Assembly: GCA_902756345.1 (NCBI GenBank)
Contig: CACVQR010000002.1
Coordinates: 124,001 to 188,000, forward strand
DNA length: 64,000 bases
Source: Fibrobacter succinogenes
Lineage (GTDB): Bacteria > Fibrobacterota > Fibrobacteria > Fibrobacterales > Fibrobacteraceae
Reading direction: 5' to 3'
Shown: positions 12,960 to 21,528 of the stretch, piece after piece
Position numbering within the stretch: position 1 is the stretch's first letter
Layout: every line of letters starts with the position of its first letter
Program-made: the position numbers and the translations under genes
The notes under the pieces: generated by a model
Told to the model about the DNA's origin: nothing
Databases searched by the model: none
Seen by the model: the letters and a program-made list of their open reading frames with translations, nothing else

Positions 12960-13460
12960 TTAATCTTGCGGGGCTTCGGGCGGAACTCGCGCGATCACGC
13001 CCACGGTGGCGCGTGTCGCCTTCACGAGGTCGGCGGGTGCAACTTTCAGTTGCAGGCCGCGTTCTCCTGCACTCACGTAAATGTACGGGAAGTTCATTGC
13101 GGTTTCGTGAATGAAAATCGGAAAGTTCTTCTTGAGACCAAGCGGACTGCAACCGCCGCGAATGTAGCCGGTCAGCGGCGTCAAATCCTTGAGCGGTACG
13201 GTGTCAATTTTCTTGTTGCCGCTCACCTTGGCGGCGCCCTTCAAGTCCACTTCGAGGTTGCCCGGCACCACGCATACGAGGTAGCCGATCTTGTCGCCGT
13301 GAACGAGAATGGTCTTGAAAACTTGGTTGATGTCTTCGCCGAGACTGTCAGCCACGTGTTGTGCACCCAGGTCGTTTTCGTCGACCTTGTAGGGGATGAG
13401 TTCGTAAGAAATTTTTTGGCGATCTAGAATTCTCGCCGCATTCGTCTTCTTGATTTCCAT
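12960..13460 (-). CDS. ybaK: YbaK/EbsC-type Cys-tRNA(Pro)/aminoacyl-tRNA deacylase
   Basis: 166 residues, the usual length for the bacterial YbaK family. Family features are visible: K-T-N-A at the start, QVFKTILVHGDK, the core CVVPGNLEVDLKGAAK and GYIRGGCSPLG. The protein edits mischarged Cys-tRNA(Pro) in the cytoplasm. ATG at 13460 is preceded by AAAGGAC; a TATATTTG -10 box lies at 13478-13485. It runs convergent to the xylanase gene and downstream of glgP, from which a terminator separates it. Confidence 0.92.
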   Translation of the reverse strand: MEIKKTNAARILDRQKISYELIPYKVDENDLGAQHVADSLGEDINQVFKTILVHGDKIGYLVCVVPGNLEVDLKGAAKVSGNKKIDTVPLKDLTPLTGYIRGGCSPLGLKKNFPIFIHETAMNFPYIYVSAGERGLQLKVAPADLVKATRATVGVIARVPPEAPQD

Positions 13461-13477
13461 AAAAATGTCCTTTGACT

Positions 13478-13485
13478 CAAATATA
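13478..13485 (-). promoter_or_regulatory. -10-like TATATTTG upstream of ybaK
   Basis: On the minus strand, TATATT is placed to start transcription about 13 bases before the ybaK ATG, leaving room for the AAAGGAC ribosome site. It lies between the glgP terminator and ybaK, so ybaK should have its own promoter. Confidence 0.45.
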
Positions 13486-13515
13486 AAAAGCCCGCGACCG
13501 TTAAGGTCGCGAACT
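13486..13515 (-). terminator. terminator of glgP
   Basis: Stem CGCGACC / GGTCGCG (13493-13499 and 13505-13511) with a five-base loop. On the minus strand it is followed by GGGCTTTTTATAT, so it closes the glgP transcript. Confidence 0.8.
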
Positions 13516-13532
13516 TTTCAATATTCAAGCTT

Positions 13533-13578
13533 GGATCCTTCGACTTCGAACCTTGCGGTTCTTCGCTCAGGATGACAG
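13533..13578. repeat. REP-like imperfect palindrome
   Basis: The segment starts with GATCCTTCGACTTC and ends with CGCTCAGGATGACAG, with an inner hairpin GAACC-TTGC-GGTTC. Such GATCCTTCG...CTCAGGATGAC elements recur between genes in many bacterial genomes. Here it lies in the 3' region of glgP between the heptad array and the terminator. Only one copy is visible in this window. Confidence 0.5.
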
Positions 13579-13583
13579 TAGAA

Positions 13584-13632
13584 AACTTCCTACTGTCTAC
13601 TTCCTACTGTCTACTTCCTACTGCTTACTAAC
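13584..13632. repeat. heptanucleotide repeat array downstream of glgP
   Basis: Seven consecutive 7-base units in register (AACTTCC, TACTGTC, TACTTCC, TACTGTC, TACTTCC, TACTGCT, TACTAAC), running up to the glgP stop codon. All fit xACTxxx. The same unit types form the longer array at 63247-63386. Confidence 0.85.
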
Positions 13633-16106
13633 TACAGCTTGATGCTGCAGCTCTTGGCGTTCCAGATTTCTTCGGCGTACTGCTTGATGGTACGGTCAGA
13701 ACTGAACTTGCCCATGCGAGCGACGTTGAGGATAGCCTTTTCGGCCCAGGTCTTCTTGTCCTGGTATTCCTCGGCGACTCTCTTCTGCATGTCCACGTAG
13801 CTGCGGAAGTCTGCGCAGAGCAGGTAGTTGTCGTTGGTGAGGAGCTTGTCTGCAATGTGCTTGAACAGGTCCGGACGGTCGGGGCTGAAGAAGCCAGAGG
13901 CAATCAGGTCGATCACGCGGCGCAGATCGTCGTCGTGTTCGTAGAAGTCGCGCGGACGGTAGCCCTTGGCAAGGAGGTCGGTGACTTCTTCCACGGTGAG
14001 GCCGAAGATAAAGATGTTGTCGTCGCCGACTTCTTCCTTCATTTCGACGTTGGCGCCATCGAGCGTGCCGATGGTGAGTGCGCCGTTCAAGGCGAACTTC
14101 ATGTTACCGGTACCGGAAGCTTCGGTACCTGCGGTGGAAATCTGTTCGGAGAGGTCTGCGGCCGGAATGATCTTTTCGGCGAAAGACACGCGGTAGTTTT
14201 CGAGGAACACCATCTTGAGCTTGCCCTTGCAAACCGGGTCGGCATCGATGATGGCGGCAACGGCGTTGGCAAGACGGATGATCTGCTTGGCCATCCAGTA
14301 ACCCGGAGCGGCCTTACCACCGATCATGATGGTACGCGGCATGATTTCCTTGCCGTCCTTCAGCTGGATGTACAGGTGAATGGCATGCAGAATGTTCAGG
14401 AGCTGGCGCTTGTATTCGTGGATACGCTTGACCTGCACGTCGAAGAACGTGTTCACGTCGACATCGACGCCCTGCGTTGCCTTGAGGTACTTGGCGAGGC
14501 GTTCCTTGTTCTGCTTCTTGACGGCCATGAATTCCTTCTGGAACTTGGCGTCCTTCGCAAATTTTTCGAGCTTCTTCAGTTCGTCGAGGTCCTTGACCCA
14601 GCCTTCGCCGATCTTGGAAGAAATGAGTTCGGACATAGCCGGGTTAGCCTTGCGGACCCAGCGACGCGGCGTCACGCCGTTCGTCTTGTTGTTGAACTTT
14701 TCAGGCCACAGTTCGTAGAAGTCCTTGAAGAGCGTGGTCTTCAAAAGGTCGGAGTGGAGTGCTGCCACACCGTTCACGGCGAACGAACCCACGATGGAGA
14801 GGTAAGCCATGCGGACCATCTTGCAGCCGCCTTCTTCGATGAGGCTCATGCGGGCAAGGCGAGCGTTGTCGCCGGGCCACTTGAGGGACACCTGACGGAG
14901 GAAGCGGGCGTTGATTTCGTAAATGATCTGGAGGTGACGCGGCAACAGCTTTTCGAAGAGGCTGACCGGCCACTTTTCGAGAGCTTCGGGCATCAAGGTG
15001 TGGTTCGTGTAGGCAAACGTGTGCGTCACGATTTCCCAGGCTTCATCCCATTCCAGGTTTTCTTCGTCAAGCAAGATGCGCATCATTTCGGCGATAGAGA
15101 TTGCCGGGTGCGTGTCGTTCAGCTGGATAGCGACCTTTTCGGGGAACACCTTCCATTCGCCTTCGTGGAGCTTCTTGAAGCGGCGGATGATGTCCTGCAG
15201 CGATGCAGAGCAGAGGAAGTACTGCTGCTTGAGGCGCAGTTCCTTACCGTTCATGGAAGCGTCGTTCGGGTAGAGCACCTTGGAAATGGTTTCGGAAAGT
15301 TCCATGTCCTGCACGGCGGCGATGTAGTCACCGTTGTTGAAGTAGCTGAGGCCGAAGTCGTCGGTGGACTTCGCGCTCCAGAGGCGCAGGTTGTTCACGG
15401 TGTTGTTCTTGTAACCCGGAATCGGAGTGTCGTAGGGGAGTGCGAGCACGTAGTCCTTGGTTTCCCAACGATTGCGGAGCTTGCCCTTTTCGTCCATCCA
15501 GCTCACGACGTAGCCGTACATGGGCACCTTGACTTCGTTCGACGGACGGGCGATTTCCCACGGGTTGGTAAGGCGCAGCCAGTTATCCGGCTGTTCTTCC
15601 TGTTCGCCGTTCACGATCTTCTGGCTGAACATACCGTATTCATAGCGGATGCCCATACCGGTAGCCGGGAGTTCGAGCGTGGCCATGGAATCGAGGAAGC
15701 AAGCGGCCAGGCGGCCGAGACCACCGTTACCGAGACCTGCGTCCACTTCCTGTTCGCGGAGTTCTTCGAGAGTCATGCCGAGTTCGTCAAGAGCTTCGGT
15801 GACGGCGCTTTCGACGTCGAGGTTCAGAATGGAGTTGCCGAGGGTACGGCCAATCAAAAATTCGAGGGACAGGTAGTAGACGCGCTTCACGTCTTTCTGG
15901 TAGTAGGTTTCCTGGGTCTTGATCCAGCGGTCAACCAAGCGGTCGCGTACAGCGTATGCAACGGCGAGGAACTTTTCGTGGTCGGTCACGGTCGCGCTGT
16001 TACGGGCGAGCGTGTGGTGGATGTGGTCGGTAAAGGCCTTACGGAAGGATTCCGCGTCGTTGCCGAGCACGGTCACTTCTTCTGCTTTTTTGAATGTTTT
16101 TGCCAT
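13632..16106 (-). CDS. glgP: glycogen/starch phosphorylase
   Basis: 824 residues, full length for GT35 alpha-glucan phosphorylases. Visible family blocks include the glucan and phosphate region (QLNDTHPAISIAEMMR), GVTPRRW, and the pyridoxal-phosphate site with the Lys in TGNMKFALNGAL. It releases glucose-1-phosphate from glycogen in the cytoplasm. The start is ATG 16106 with AGGA upstream. Its leader carries a 19-base sequence also present upstream of pgk. The downstream region holds the heptad array, the REP-like palindrome and the terminator. A long ORF on the opposite strand is a coding shadow. Confidence 0.97.
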   Translation of the reverse strand: MAKTFKKAEEVTVLGNDAESFRKAFTDHIHHTLARNSATVTDHEKFLAVAYAVRDRLVDRWIKTQETYYQKDVKRVYYLSLEFLIGRTLGNSILNLDVESAVTEALDELGMTLEELREQEVDAGLGNGGLGRLAACFLDSMATLELPATGMGIRYEYGMFSQKIVNGEQEEQPDNWLRLTNPWEIARPSNEVKVPMYGYVVSWMDEKGKLRNRWETKDYVLALPYDTPIPGYKNNTVNNLRLWSAKSTDDFGLSYFNNGDYIAAVQDMELSETISKVLYPNDASMNGKELRLKQQYFLCSASLQDIIRRFKKLHEGEWKVFPEKVAIQLNDTHPAISIAEMMRILLDEENLEWDEAWEIVTHTFAYTNHTLMPEALEKWPVSLFEKLLPRHLQIIYEINARFLRQVSLKWPGDNARLARMSLIEEGGCKMVRMAYLSIVGSFAVNGVAALHSDLLKTTLFKDFYELWPEKFNNKTNGVTPRRWVRKANPAMSELISSKIGEGWVKDLDELKKLEKFAKDAKFQKEFMAVKKQNKERLAKYLKATQGVDVDVNTFFDVQVKRIHEYKRQLLNILHAIHLYIQLKDGKEIMPRTIMIGGKAAPGYWMAKQIIRLANAVAAIIDADPVCKGKLKMVFLENYRVSFAEKIIPAADLSEQISTAGTEASGTGNMKFALNGALTIGTLDGANVEMKEEVGDDNIFIFGLTVEEVTDLLAKGYRPRDFYEHDDDLRRVIDLIASGFFSPDRPDLFKHIADKLLTNDNYLLCADFRSYVDMQKRVAEEYQDKKTWAEKAILNVARMGKFSSDRTIKQYAEEIWNAKSCSIKL

Positions 16107-16121
16107 AAGACGGTCCTATGG

Positions 16122-16140
16122 GTTAGGGTTAAAATTTTAC
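16122..16140 (-). promoter_or_regulatory. 19-base leader element shared by glgP and pgk
   Basis: On the minus strand GTAAAATTTTAACCCTAAC lies 15 bases before the glgP ATG, just 5' of its ribosome site. An identical 19-mer lies 14 bases before the pgk ATG (53377-53395). Exact identity in position and sequence at two sugar-metabolism genes suggests a common initially transcribed or regulatory element. Confidence 0.6.
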
Positions 16141-16225
16141 ACCATTAAGTTTAGAAATATTTACGGGTTTTGTGTGGAGCAAATAGTTAAATTAGGGGAA
16201 TAGATAATAAACTAGAGGAAAAACG

Positions 16226-17344
16226 ATGAATATGAAAAAATTTATTGCCGGCAAAGCTTTTCCTATGATTTGTGCTGCATTTATTTCAGTTGTTATTGCA
16301 GGCTGTGGTGACGATTCTTCTAACTCTTCGCCGACATCTACCACTGTTCCGGAACAAGTAACCCCGACAGATCCTTCGACTCCGACTGATTCTACAACTA
16401 ATCCTACGACGGATCCGGCAACAAACCCGACTACTGACCCGGCTACCAATCCGACCGATCCGGTAACGAATCCGGAAACTCCGACGGATACGGCGACGAC
16501 TCCGACTGATCCTGTTACGAACCCTCCGGCAGATACCACTACGACTAATCCGTCTACCCCGACGGACCCCACCATGACGGCCGCCGGTTTCTATCGTAAC
16601 CCCGCCGCTATCGGACTGGCTGTTTCTCCTGATACCAATGGTTTTTACGATGTGGGTGAAATCTACAAGGCGGCCCCTGCCGACGCAAAGATTGTCTTTG
16701 TGTTGCGTCATGCCGAACGTGAATCGGGTTTGGGCAAAGAATCTCCTCTGACCGAAGTCGGCCTTCAGCAGGCACTTGATGTGGGCGCAAAGCTCAAGAG
16801 CGATGAATCGTTCTATTACGGCGCTACCGATTTCTTGCGCACCCAAACGACCGCTGCAAAGATTGCAGAGGGCCGTGGCGAAACCACTGAAGTGGTGACG
16901 ATGGAAGAAATTAATGGTGGGTATTTCTTGACGGTGCCTTCGGATTCCTTGGATGCCATGGTGTCCAAGCGCGGTGGCTCTTTCAAGTATGTGGCCATGT
17001 GGGCATACGAACAGCCGTTCCCGACTCTTCTGGTGAACTTGGGCCTTCCGGGTTATTTCTATGACCTCATGGAACGTGGCGACCAGTTCGTGAACGAAGT
17101 GGTTCTTGCCAACCTGCCTTACTGGAAGCGCGTGAACGTGTTGATTACCCACGACTTGCTCACGGAACCGTTGGCTGTCTATGCTTCTAACCGTACGGTT
17201 GACCTCAAGACGTATGAATCTTATCGCTGGATCAACTACGTAGCGGGTATTACGGTTGTTGTCACCGCAGACGGCAAGGTTGCCGTACTTCCCACTCGCG
17301 GTGTAGAACGCGGCTTCTTGAATACCAGAGATATGGTTAAGTAA
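16226..17344 (+). CDS. histidine-phosphatase-superfamily lipoprotein
   Basis: 372 residues. Signal peptide with lipobox VIAGC (Cys27). Then a linker of about 80 residues made of Thr/Pro/Asp/Asn repeats (DPATNPTTDP, TPTDP). A phosphoglycerate-mutase-like domain covers about 120-372 with the catalytic RHAERE motif (R161-H162), a variant of RHG. A second core His is probably in TLLVNL-to-ITHDLLT (H near 310). Substrate unknown; it would act on the periplasmic or outer surface. The ATG at 16226 is served by GAGGA six bases upstream; it is transcribed divergently from glgP. The next gene follows after seven bases. Confidence 0.8.
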   Translation: MNMKKFIAGKAFPMICAAFISVVIAGCGDDSSNSSPTSTTVPEQVTPTDPSTPTDSTTNPTTDPATNPTTDPATNPTDPVTNPETPTDTATTPTDPVTNPPADTTTTNPSTPTDPTMTAAGFYRNPAAIGLAVSPDTNGFYDVGEIYKAAPADAKIVFVLRHAERESGLGKESPLTEVGLQQALDVGAKLKSDESFYYGATDFLRTQTTAAKIAEGRGETTEVVTMEEINGGYFLTVPSDSLDAMVSKRGGSFKYVAMWAYEQPFPTLLVNLGLPGYFYDLMERGDQFVNEVVLANLPYWKRVNVLITHDLLTEPLAVYASNRTVDLKTYESYRWINYVAGITVVVTADGKVAVLPTRGVERGFLNTRDMVK

Positions 17345-17351
17345 CGGTTCT

Positions 17352-18077
17352 ATGAAGGTTGCTGTTCTCGGTTCAACCGGACTTATCGGCAAAAACGTTT
17401 TGAAATTACTCGCACGCCTTCCGCAGGTTGTGCGGGTTTTTTGCCCTGTACGGAATATCCCGGATTTAAAGGATCTTGGAATTCTGGAAGGGGCGTTCAA
17501 GCTTGACTTCAAACAAGTGGATTTTGAACAAGATAATGAAGCCTTGCGCCTGTTTTTCTATGCGGGTTTTACCGGTTGCGATGCGGTGGTGTGTTGCTTG
17601 GGGACGACTCGGAAGCTGGCAGGGAGTAAGGCCGCTCAAGAAAAGGTCGATCTGAGGCTTCCGCTCATGCTTGCAGCGATTGCCAAAAAGGCGGGCGTAA
17701 AGAACTTCTTGTGCGTAAGCGCGATGGGCGCCGACAGCCAGTCGCCGTATTTTTACAATCGCTTAAAGGGCCAGCTCGAAGAAGGCCTCGATATGATTGG
17801 CTTTGAAACGCTGACGCTAGTGCGTCCGTCTCTTTTACTCGGAAAGCATAAGGACAGGCGCTTTGGCGAAGAACTTTTGCAAAAGACAATCGGCGCGCAT
17901 CCGGAATGGATTCCTGCGTTCATACGCCCGGTGCATGCAGAAACAGTTGCCGCCCATTTGGTGACATCTATTTTGAAACCGCCTACGGATCACGTATGCG
18001 CGACAGACGGAAAAATAGGCAAGCGGATTATTTATAACCGCGTGCTTGCGCAAACGAAAGTAGACGACTTTTTTTGA
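17352..18077 (+). CDS. NAD(P)-binding Rossmann-fold oxidoreductase (HTATIP2/NmrA-like)
   Basis: 241 residues. The N-terminal dinucleotide site is LGSTGLIGKNV (GxxGxxG). Further features of atypical short-chain dehydrogenases are DAVVCCLGTT, NFLCVSAMGAD, YFYNRLKGQLE (Y-x-x-x-K) and TLVRPSLLLG. This combination is typical of small HTATIP2/YwnB-like proteins. Cytoplasmic; substrate unknown. It is probably cotranscribed with the preceding lipoprotein. The stop lies within a perfect hairpin (TTTTGAGC-AAA-GCTCAAAA, 18072-18090) that lacks a T run. Confidence 0.82.
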   Translation: MKVAVLGSTGLIGKNVLKLLARLPQVVRVFCPVRNIPDLKDLGILEGAFKLDFKQVDFEQDNEALRLFFYAGFTGCDAVVCCLGTTRKLAGSKAAQEKVDLRLPLMLAAIAKKAGVKNFLCVSAMGADSQSPYFYNRLKGQLEEGLDMIGFETLTLVRPSLLLGKHKDRRFGEELLQKTIGAHPEWIPAFIRPVHAETVAAHLVTSILKPPTDHVCATDGKIGKRIIYNRVLAQTKVDDFF

Positions 18078-18130
18078 GCAAAGCTCAAAACAGTGTGAAA
18101 TACGGCCAACCGCGTTCTGCGAACTGCTAA

Positions 18131-19333
18131 CTATTTAAACTTCCAGAACTTGTACAGGAACTTCGTGGTCTGAAGCGGCGTCTTGAGGAAGGCGCTCTTC
18201 TTGTATCCGCTGAGTGCGAATCCTTGCAGTACCTTGTAAAGCCCGATTTGGTCTTCGCGGTTGATCGCGAGCAGGAACCTGCGGAACTTGTATTCGAAGT
18301 CGTGCATCTTGCCGAAGTAATCGTAGCAGCGTTTTTCGTATTGCTTCAAGAATTCCTTCGAGAGGTTGCCGGCTTTAAGACCTTGGTCTACGTATTCGGC
18401 GCAGAATCTTCCCGCCCTCATCGCGGCAGCGATACCACCACCCGTGAGCGGGTTGGTGTGGTGGGCGGCATCGCCCACGAGGGCGAATCGGTCGAGCGTG
18501 TAGTCCTTGAGCGTGCTCGAAACTGGAATCACGCCTCCGACGGTATGATTGATCTTTGCTCCCGGGAAAAGCTTTTCGAGCCATTCCATCGTGACTTCCA
18601 GAATATTCGGCCTGCTCTTGTTGCTAATCAAGAATCCTGCGCCGAAATTCGTGACGTTCGATTTCTGCTTCGGGAAACTCCAGATGTAACCGTCGTTAAT
18701 GTAATCGTGGCCTTGCCAGAAGGTCAGGTAGTCGGGCTTGGTCAAGAGCCCTTGCACCTCGATGTCGACACCGGTGCAGGTCTGCATCATTTTCTGTCCG
18801 CAGTCGAGCCCAACCATGCGACCAATATGGCTTTCGACGCCGTCGGCTGCAATCACCATCTTTGCAAAAATTTCCTGGGAGCCCGTTTCGGAGACAGATC
18901 CGTTTCCATCGCCTTTTCCGAGTACGACTCGAACCATGCGCTCGTCGCCTTCGACACCGCCCACGAATTTTGCACGGGCGCAAGTCTCTACCTGGGCGCC
19001 ATCGTCGGCAGCAAGCTTTGCAAGCCAGGGGTCAAAGATTTCGCGGTTGAGCATGATGCCGGTGGCGGGCTTGGGAACTTCGATGTTCACGCCGGCGGGG
19101 CCATAAATGTAGAGCCCGTTGATAATGCTTTCGATACAGCTCTCGTCAATCGGACCGTAAGTCTGCAGGTCGGCCAGGTTGGTGCTAGCTTCGCCACAAC
19201 GTACGGGGTAACCGATTTTTTCTCGTTTCTCGAGCAACAGAACCTTGCGGCCGGCGCGAGCCAAGTTGCGGGCAGCGACAGAGCCGCCCGGACCGGCGCC
19301 AATGACAACGACATCGTAATGGGAATCAAGCAT
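18131..19333 (-). CDS. geranylgeranyl reductase family FAD-dependent protein
   Basis: 400 residues. FAD-binding motif VVVIGAGPGGSVAARN at about 9-24, KREKIGYPVRCGEA, and the second flavin motif ALVGDAAHHTNPLTGGGI near 285-300. These are signatures of the geranylgeranyl/digeranylgeranyl reductase branch, which saturates isoprenoid double bonds (quinone side chains, polyprenols, lipids). The immediately upstream ferredoxin overlaps its start by eight bases and is a plausible electron donor. The exact isoprenoid is not determined; a menaquinone side chain would suit the anaerobic respiratory setting, as inference. Confidence 0.87.
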   Translation of the reverse strand: MLDSHYDVVVIGAGPGGSVAARNLARAGRKVLLLEKREKIGYPVRCGEASTNLADLQTYGPIDESCIESIINGLYIYGPAGVNIEVPKPATGIMLNREIFDPWLAKLAADDGAQVETCARAKFVGGVEGDERMVRVVLGKGDGNGSVSETGSQEIFAKMVIAADGVESHIGRMVGLDCGQKMMQTCTGVDIEVQGLLTKPDYLTFWQGHDYINDGYIWSFPKQKSNVTNFGAGFLISNKSRPNILEVTMEWLEKLFPGAKINHTVGGVIPVSSTLKDYTLDRFALVGDAAHHTNPLTGGGIAAAMRAGRFCAEYVDQGLKAGNLSKEFLKQYEKRCYDYFGKMHDFEYKFRRFLLAINREDQIGLYKVLQGFALSGYKKSAFLKTPLQTTKFLYKFWKFK

Positions 19334-19517
19334 CGTCCGCCTCCACGATTTTCAATGCACCAACAGGGCATGTCTTGGAGCAAATGCCGCACTTGATGCA
19401 TTTTTCGTAATCAATCTGCAAATCGAGGCCGAACATGTCGAGCGCCATCTTGGGGCATGTTCCCACGCAGCCTGCACAGGCAAGGCAAACTTTTCTGTCG
19501 TGAACGAGAGTCTTCAT
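19326..19517 (-). CDS. small 2[4Fe-4S] ferredoxin
   Basis: 63 residues from ATG 19517; a TTG at 19535 would add six residues. Two Cys clusters are visible: CLACAGCVGTCP and CIKCGICSKTCP. The first has an extra residue compared with the standard C-x2-C-x2-C spacing. It probably carries low-potential electrons to the overlapping geranylgeranyl-reductase-type gene. No Shine-Dalgarno is seen; TATATT lies eight bases before the ATG, so the mRNA may be nearly leaderless. Confidence 0.85.
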   Translation of the reverse strand: MKTLVHDRKVCLACAGCVGTCPKMALDMFGLDLQIDYEKCIKCGICSKTCPVGALKIVEADDA

Positions 19518-19553
19518 TATATGAGAATATAGCAAAAGAAGGCTTTCTCGGAA

Positions 19554-21242
19554 TTAATACATACGGTCGTTTGTCAGTCGCTTCAGGAAATCGTCGCGGA
19601 CAAGGGGCTTGTCGAACAGGAATCCTTGGGCGTTTTTGCAGTTGATGCCCTTGAGATAGTCTGCCTGCTCCTGGGTTTCCACACCTTCGGCAATCACGTC
19701 CTTGTTGAGTTCCTGGGCCATCTTGACCACATTCCTCAGAACGATTTCGTCGTTGGAGTTGGCCTTTCCGATATTGTTCAATAGGGACTTGTCAATTTTC
19801 ACGACGTTTATGTTGTAATCTTTGAGCACGTTCAGGGTCGAATAGCCGGTGCCGAAGTCATCGATGGCAACACCGATGCCGTTCTTGCGCATGATGTTGA
19901 TGAATTTCTGCATGGCGATCGTATCGTCGAAATCGGAAACTTCGGTCAGTTCGATTTCTATGTACTTGCCGTCGATTTCGTACTTGTTCAGGGTGTTGAG
20001 AATGCGGTCGGCAAAGTCTTCGTTGCGCAGATGCAGCTTCGAGAAGTTCGAAGAAATGCGCACAGGGGTAATACCGGCCTTGAGCCAATCACTGATGTCG
20101 CTACAGGCGGTCTCGAAAACGTAGAAGTCCAGTTCGCAGATGGTGCCTTCGCGTTCCAGAATGGGAATGAAGTCCATGGGCGGGACAATGGTCTTGTGGC
20201 GGACCCAGCGTGCCAGTGCTTCGGCGCCGTTGATCCGCTTGTCGTCAAGGCTGACCTTGGGCTGGTAGAATACGACCAGTTCGCGGTTGCGCATGGCGTT
20301 GTGAAATTCAGTCGAGATTTCCCTCTGGTGGATTGACTGGATTTGCATTTCCTTTGTAAAGTACACCACGTCGCGAGTCCTGATGAATCTTGCGGCCTGC
20401 ATGGCAGTCGCGCAGTTGTTCAGGGCGTCACCTACAATGACGTTTTCTTCGATGGGGTAGATACCTATGCGCGCCTGCAGGCGAATATTCATGGGCTTTG
20501 GCCCCTGGCTTGCGGTCAGTTCGCAAACGGTAAACTTGTCAATGAATTCTTTGTGATGTTTTTTTTTGGTCAGAACAAAGAAGTTGTCTCCGCCGAGGCG
20601 AGCGATCAGTTCTGTGTTGTCGAGGAACTGGAGAATCTGTTTGACGTACATCTTGAGGGCGAGGTCGCCTACATTGTTGCCCATGGCCTTATTGATGTAC
20701 TTGAAATTCTTGAGGTTGATAAAGTGGGCGGTGTAGTCCTTGAGGTTGTCGCCAATGAACTGCTGGGTAAACGCGAAGATGCCTGCCAGGTTGTAAGCCC
20801 CGGTCATGGGGTCCGAAATGGCCGCCTTGCGAGTGTTGCCCATGAGTCGTGCGCGGCCCGAAAGGATAAAGAAGTCCCAGCTCAGGAGTTGGATGATTTG
20901 CCTTTCCTCGTCGGTAAAGGAGTGGCCCTGGATGGGGTGGGCCTGGAAGGTGAACGACCCCTGTTCGCCGGTGGTCATGGTTTCGGAAAAATCCGGGGAG
21001 GTGGGTTTTTCGGGCAGTGCCTTCTTGTCGTGGTAGGCGGTAAATTCTCCAGAAAGACCGTTGGGGGCAAACTGGCTAACCGGTGCGTAAAAAAGGCAAT
21101 TTACAAAGCCGATATTTGTGATTTTGGCGAGAGGGGGCAGGTTCCGGGCTAAAATGGCGAGAATTTCCTCTGTACTAAAGACGGGGCCCAAGAGTTTGGA
21201 CCTAAAATCAAGATACATACTATTGTACAGCGGAATATCCAT
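19554..21242 (-). CDS. GGDEF/EAL protein, probable c-di-GMP phosphodiesterase with degenerate GGDEF
   Basis: 562 residues from ATG 21242, which has GAGGA five bases upstream; a TTG ten codons earlier lacks a ribosome site. An N-terminal region of about 150 residues without a recognised fold precedes a GGDEF-like domain (about 150-300) whose signature is RLGGDNFF, so cyclase activity is doubtful. The EAL domain (about 310-560) keeps EALAR, IEIELTEV, DDFGTGYS, KIDKSLL, AEGVET and QGFLFDKP and looks active. Predicted: cytoplasmic c-di-GMP hydrolysis, perhaps GTP-modulated through the GGDEF-like domain. Divergent from the complex I operon. Confidence 0.9.
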   Translation of the reverse strand: MDIPLYNSMYLDFRSKLLGPVFSTEEILAILARNLPPLAKITNIGFVNCLFYAPVSQFAPNGLSGEFTAYHDKKALPEKPTSPDFSETMTTGEQGSFTFQAHPIQGHSFTDEERQIIQLLSWDFFILSGRARLMGNTRKAAISDPMTGAYNLAGIFAFTQQFIGDNLKDYTAHFINLKNFKYINKAMGNNVGDLALKMYVKQILQFLDNTELIARLGGDNFFVLTKKKHHKEFIDKFTVCELTASQGPKPMNIRLQARIGIYPIEENVIVGDALNNCATAMQAARFIRTRDVVYFTKEMQIQSIHQREISTEFHNAMRNRELVVFYQPKVSLDDKRINGAEALARWVRHKTIVPPMDFIPILEREGTICELDFYVFETACSDISDWLKAGITPVRISSNFSKLHLRNEDFADRILNTLNKYEIDGKYIEIELTEVSDFDDTIAMQKFINIMRKNGIGVAIDDFGTGYSTLNVLKDYNINVVKIDKSLLNNIGKANSNDEIVLRNVVKMAQELNKDVIAEGVETQEQADYLKGINCKNAQGFLFDKPLVRDDFLKRLTNDRMY

Positions 21243-21495
21243 TAAATCCTCAACATACCAAAACCGCGCCAAAACTATAAAAAAATTACAATGGTTGCAA
21301 GTTTATTCTGGCGGAGAACCGTCAAATTCTGTTGTTTGCTATTCAATATATCTTTTTTTCCAAAGAAAAGTGTTCTATATCACTTGCAAAAATGCAAAAA
21401 TATGTTAGACTAATCTAACTACTGGCCGATGGGGCGGTAATGAATAAAAAACATTTCAAAATGGCCCATTTGGATATTCATCTCTCTCACTTTTC

Positions 21496-21528
21496 TATCT
21501 TTACGCACGCATTTAAAGAGGTAACCTC
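21496..21528 (+). promoter_or_regulatory. probable promoter and ribosome site of the nuo operon
   Basis: TATCTTTA (21496-21503) resembles the TATATTTA -10 used elsewhere in the window and lies 28 bases before the nuoB ATG. The ribosome site GAGG is inside a short palindrome, GAGGTAACCTC (21518-21528), which could partly hide it in RNA. The 288 bases between the EAL gene start and nuoB contain no nuoA and no other ORF I can support. Confidence 0.4.

Noticed and set aside
13857-16148. 763-codon open frame opposite glgP
   Set aside because: It mirrors the strongly coding glgP gene; the protein is low in recognisable motifs and has the His/Val/Glu bias of an antisense shadow. The same applies to the long frames opposite nuoL (30746-32749), nuoD (22690-23958), pgk (52187-53461) and glgE (58719-60209).
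18072-18090. Terminator at the end of the Rossmann oxidoreductase gene
   Set aside because: The perfect hairpin TTTTGAGC-AAA-GCTCAAAA has no T run after it on either strand (the minus strand has an A run), so it is only a hairpin overlapping the stop codon.
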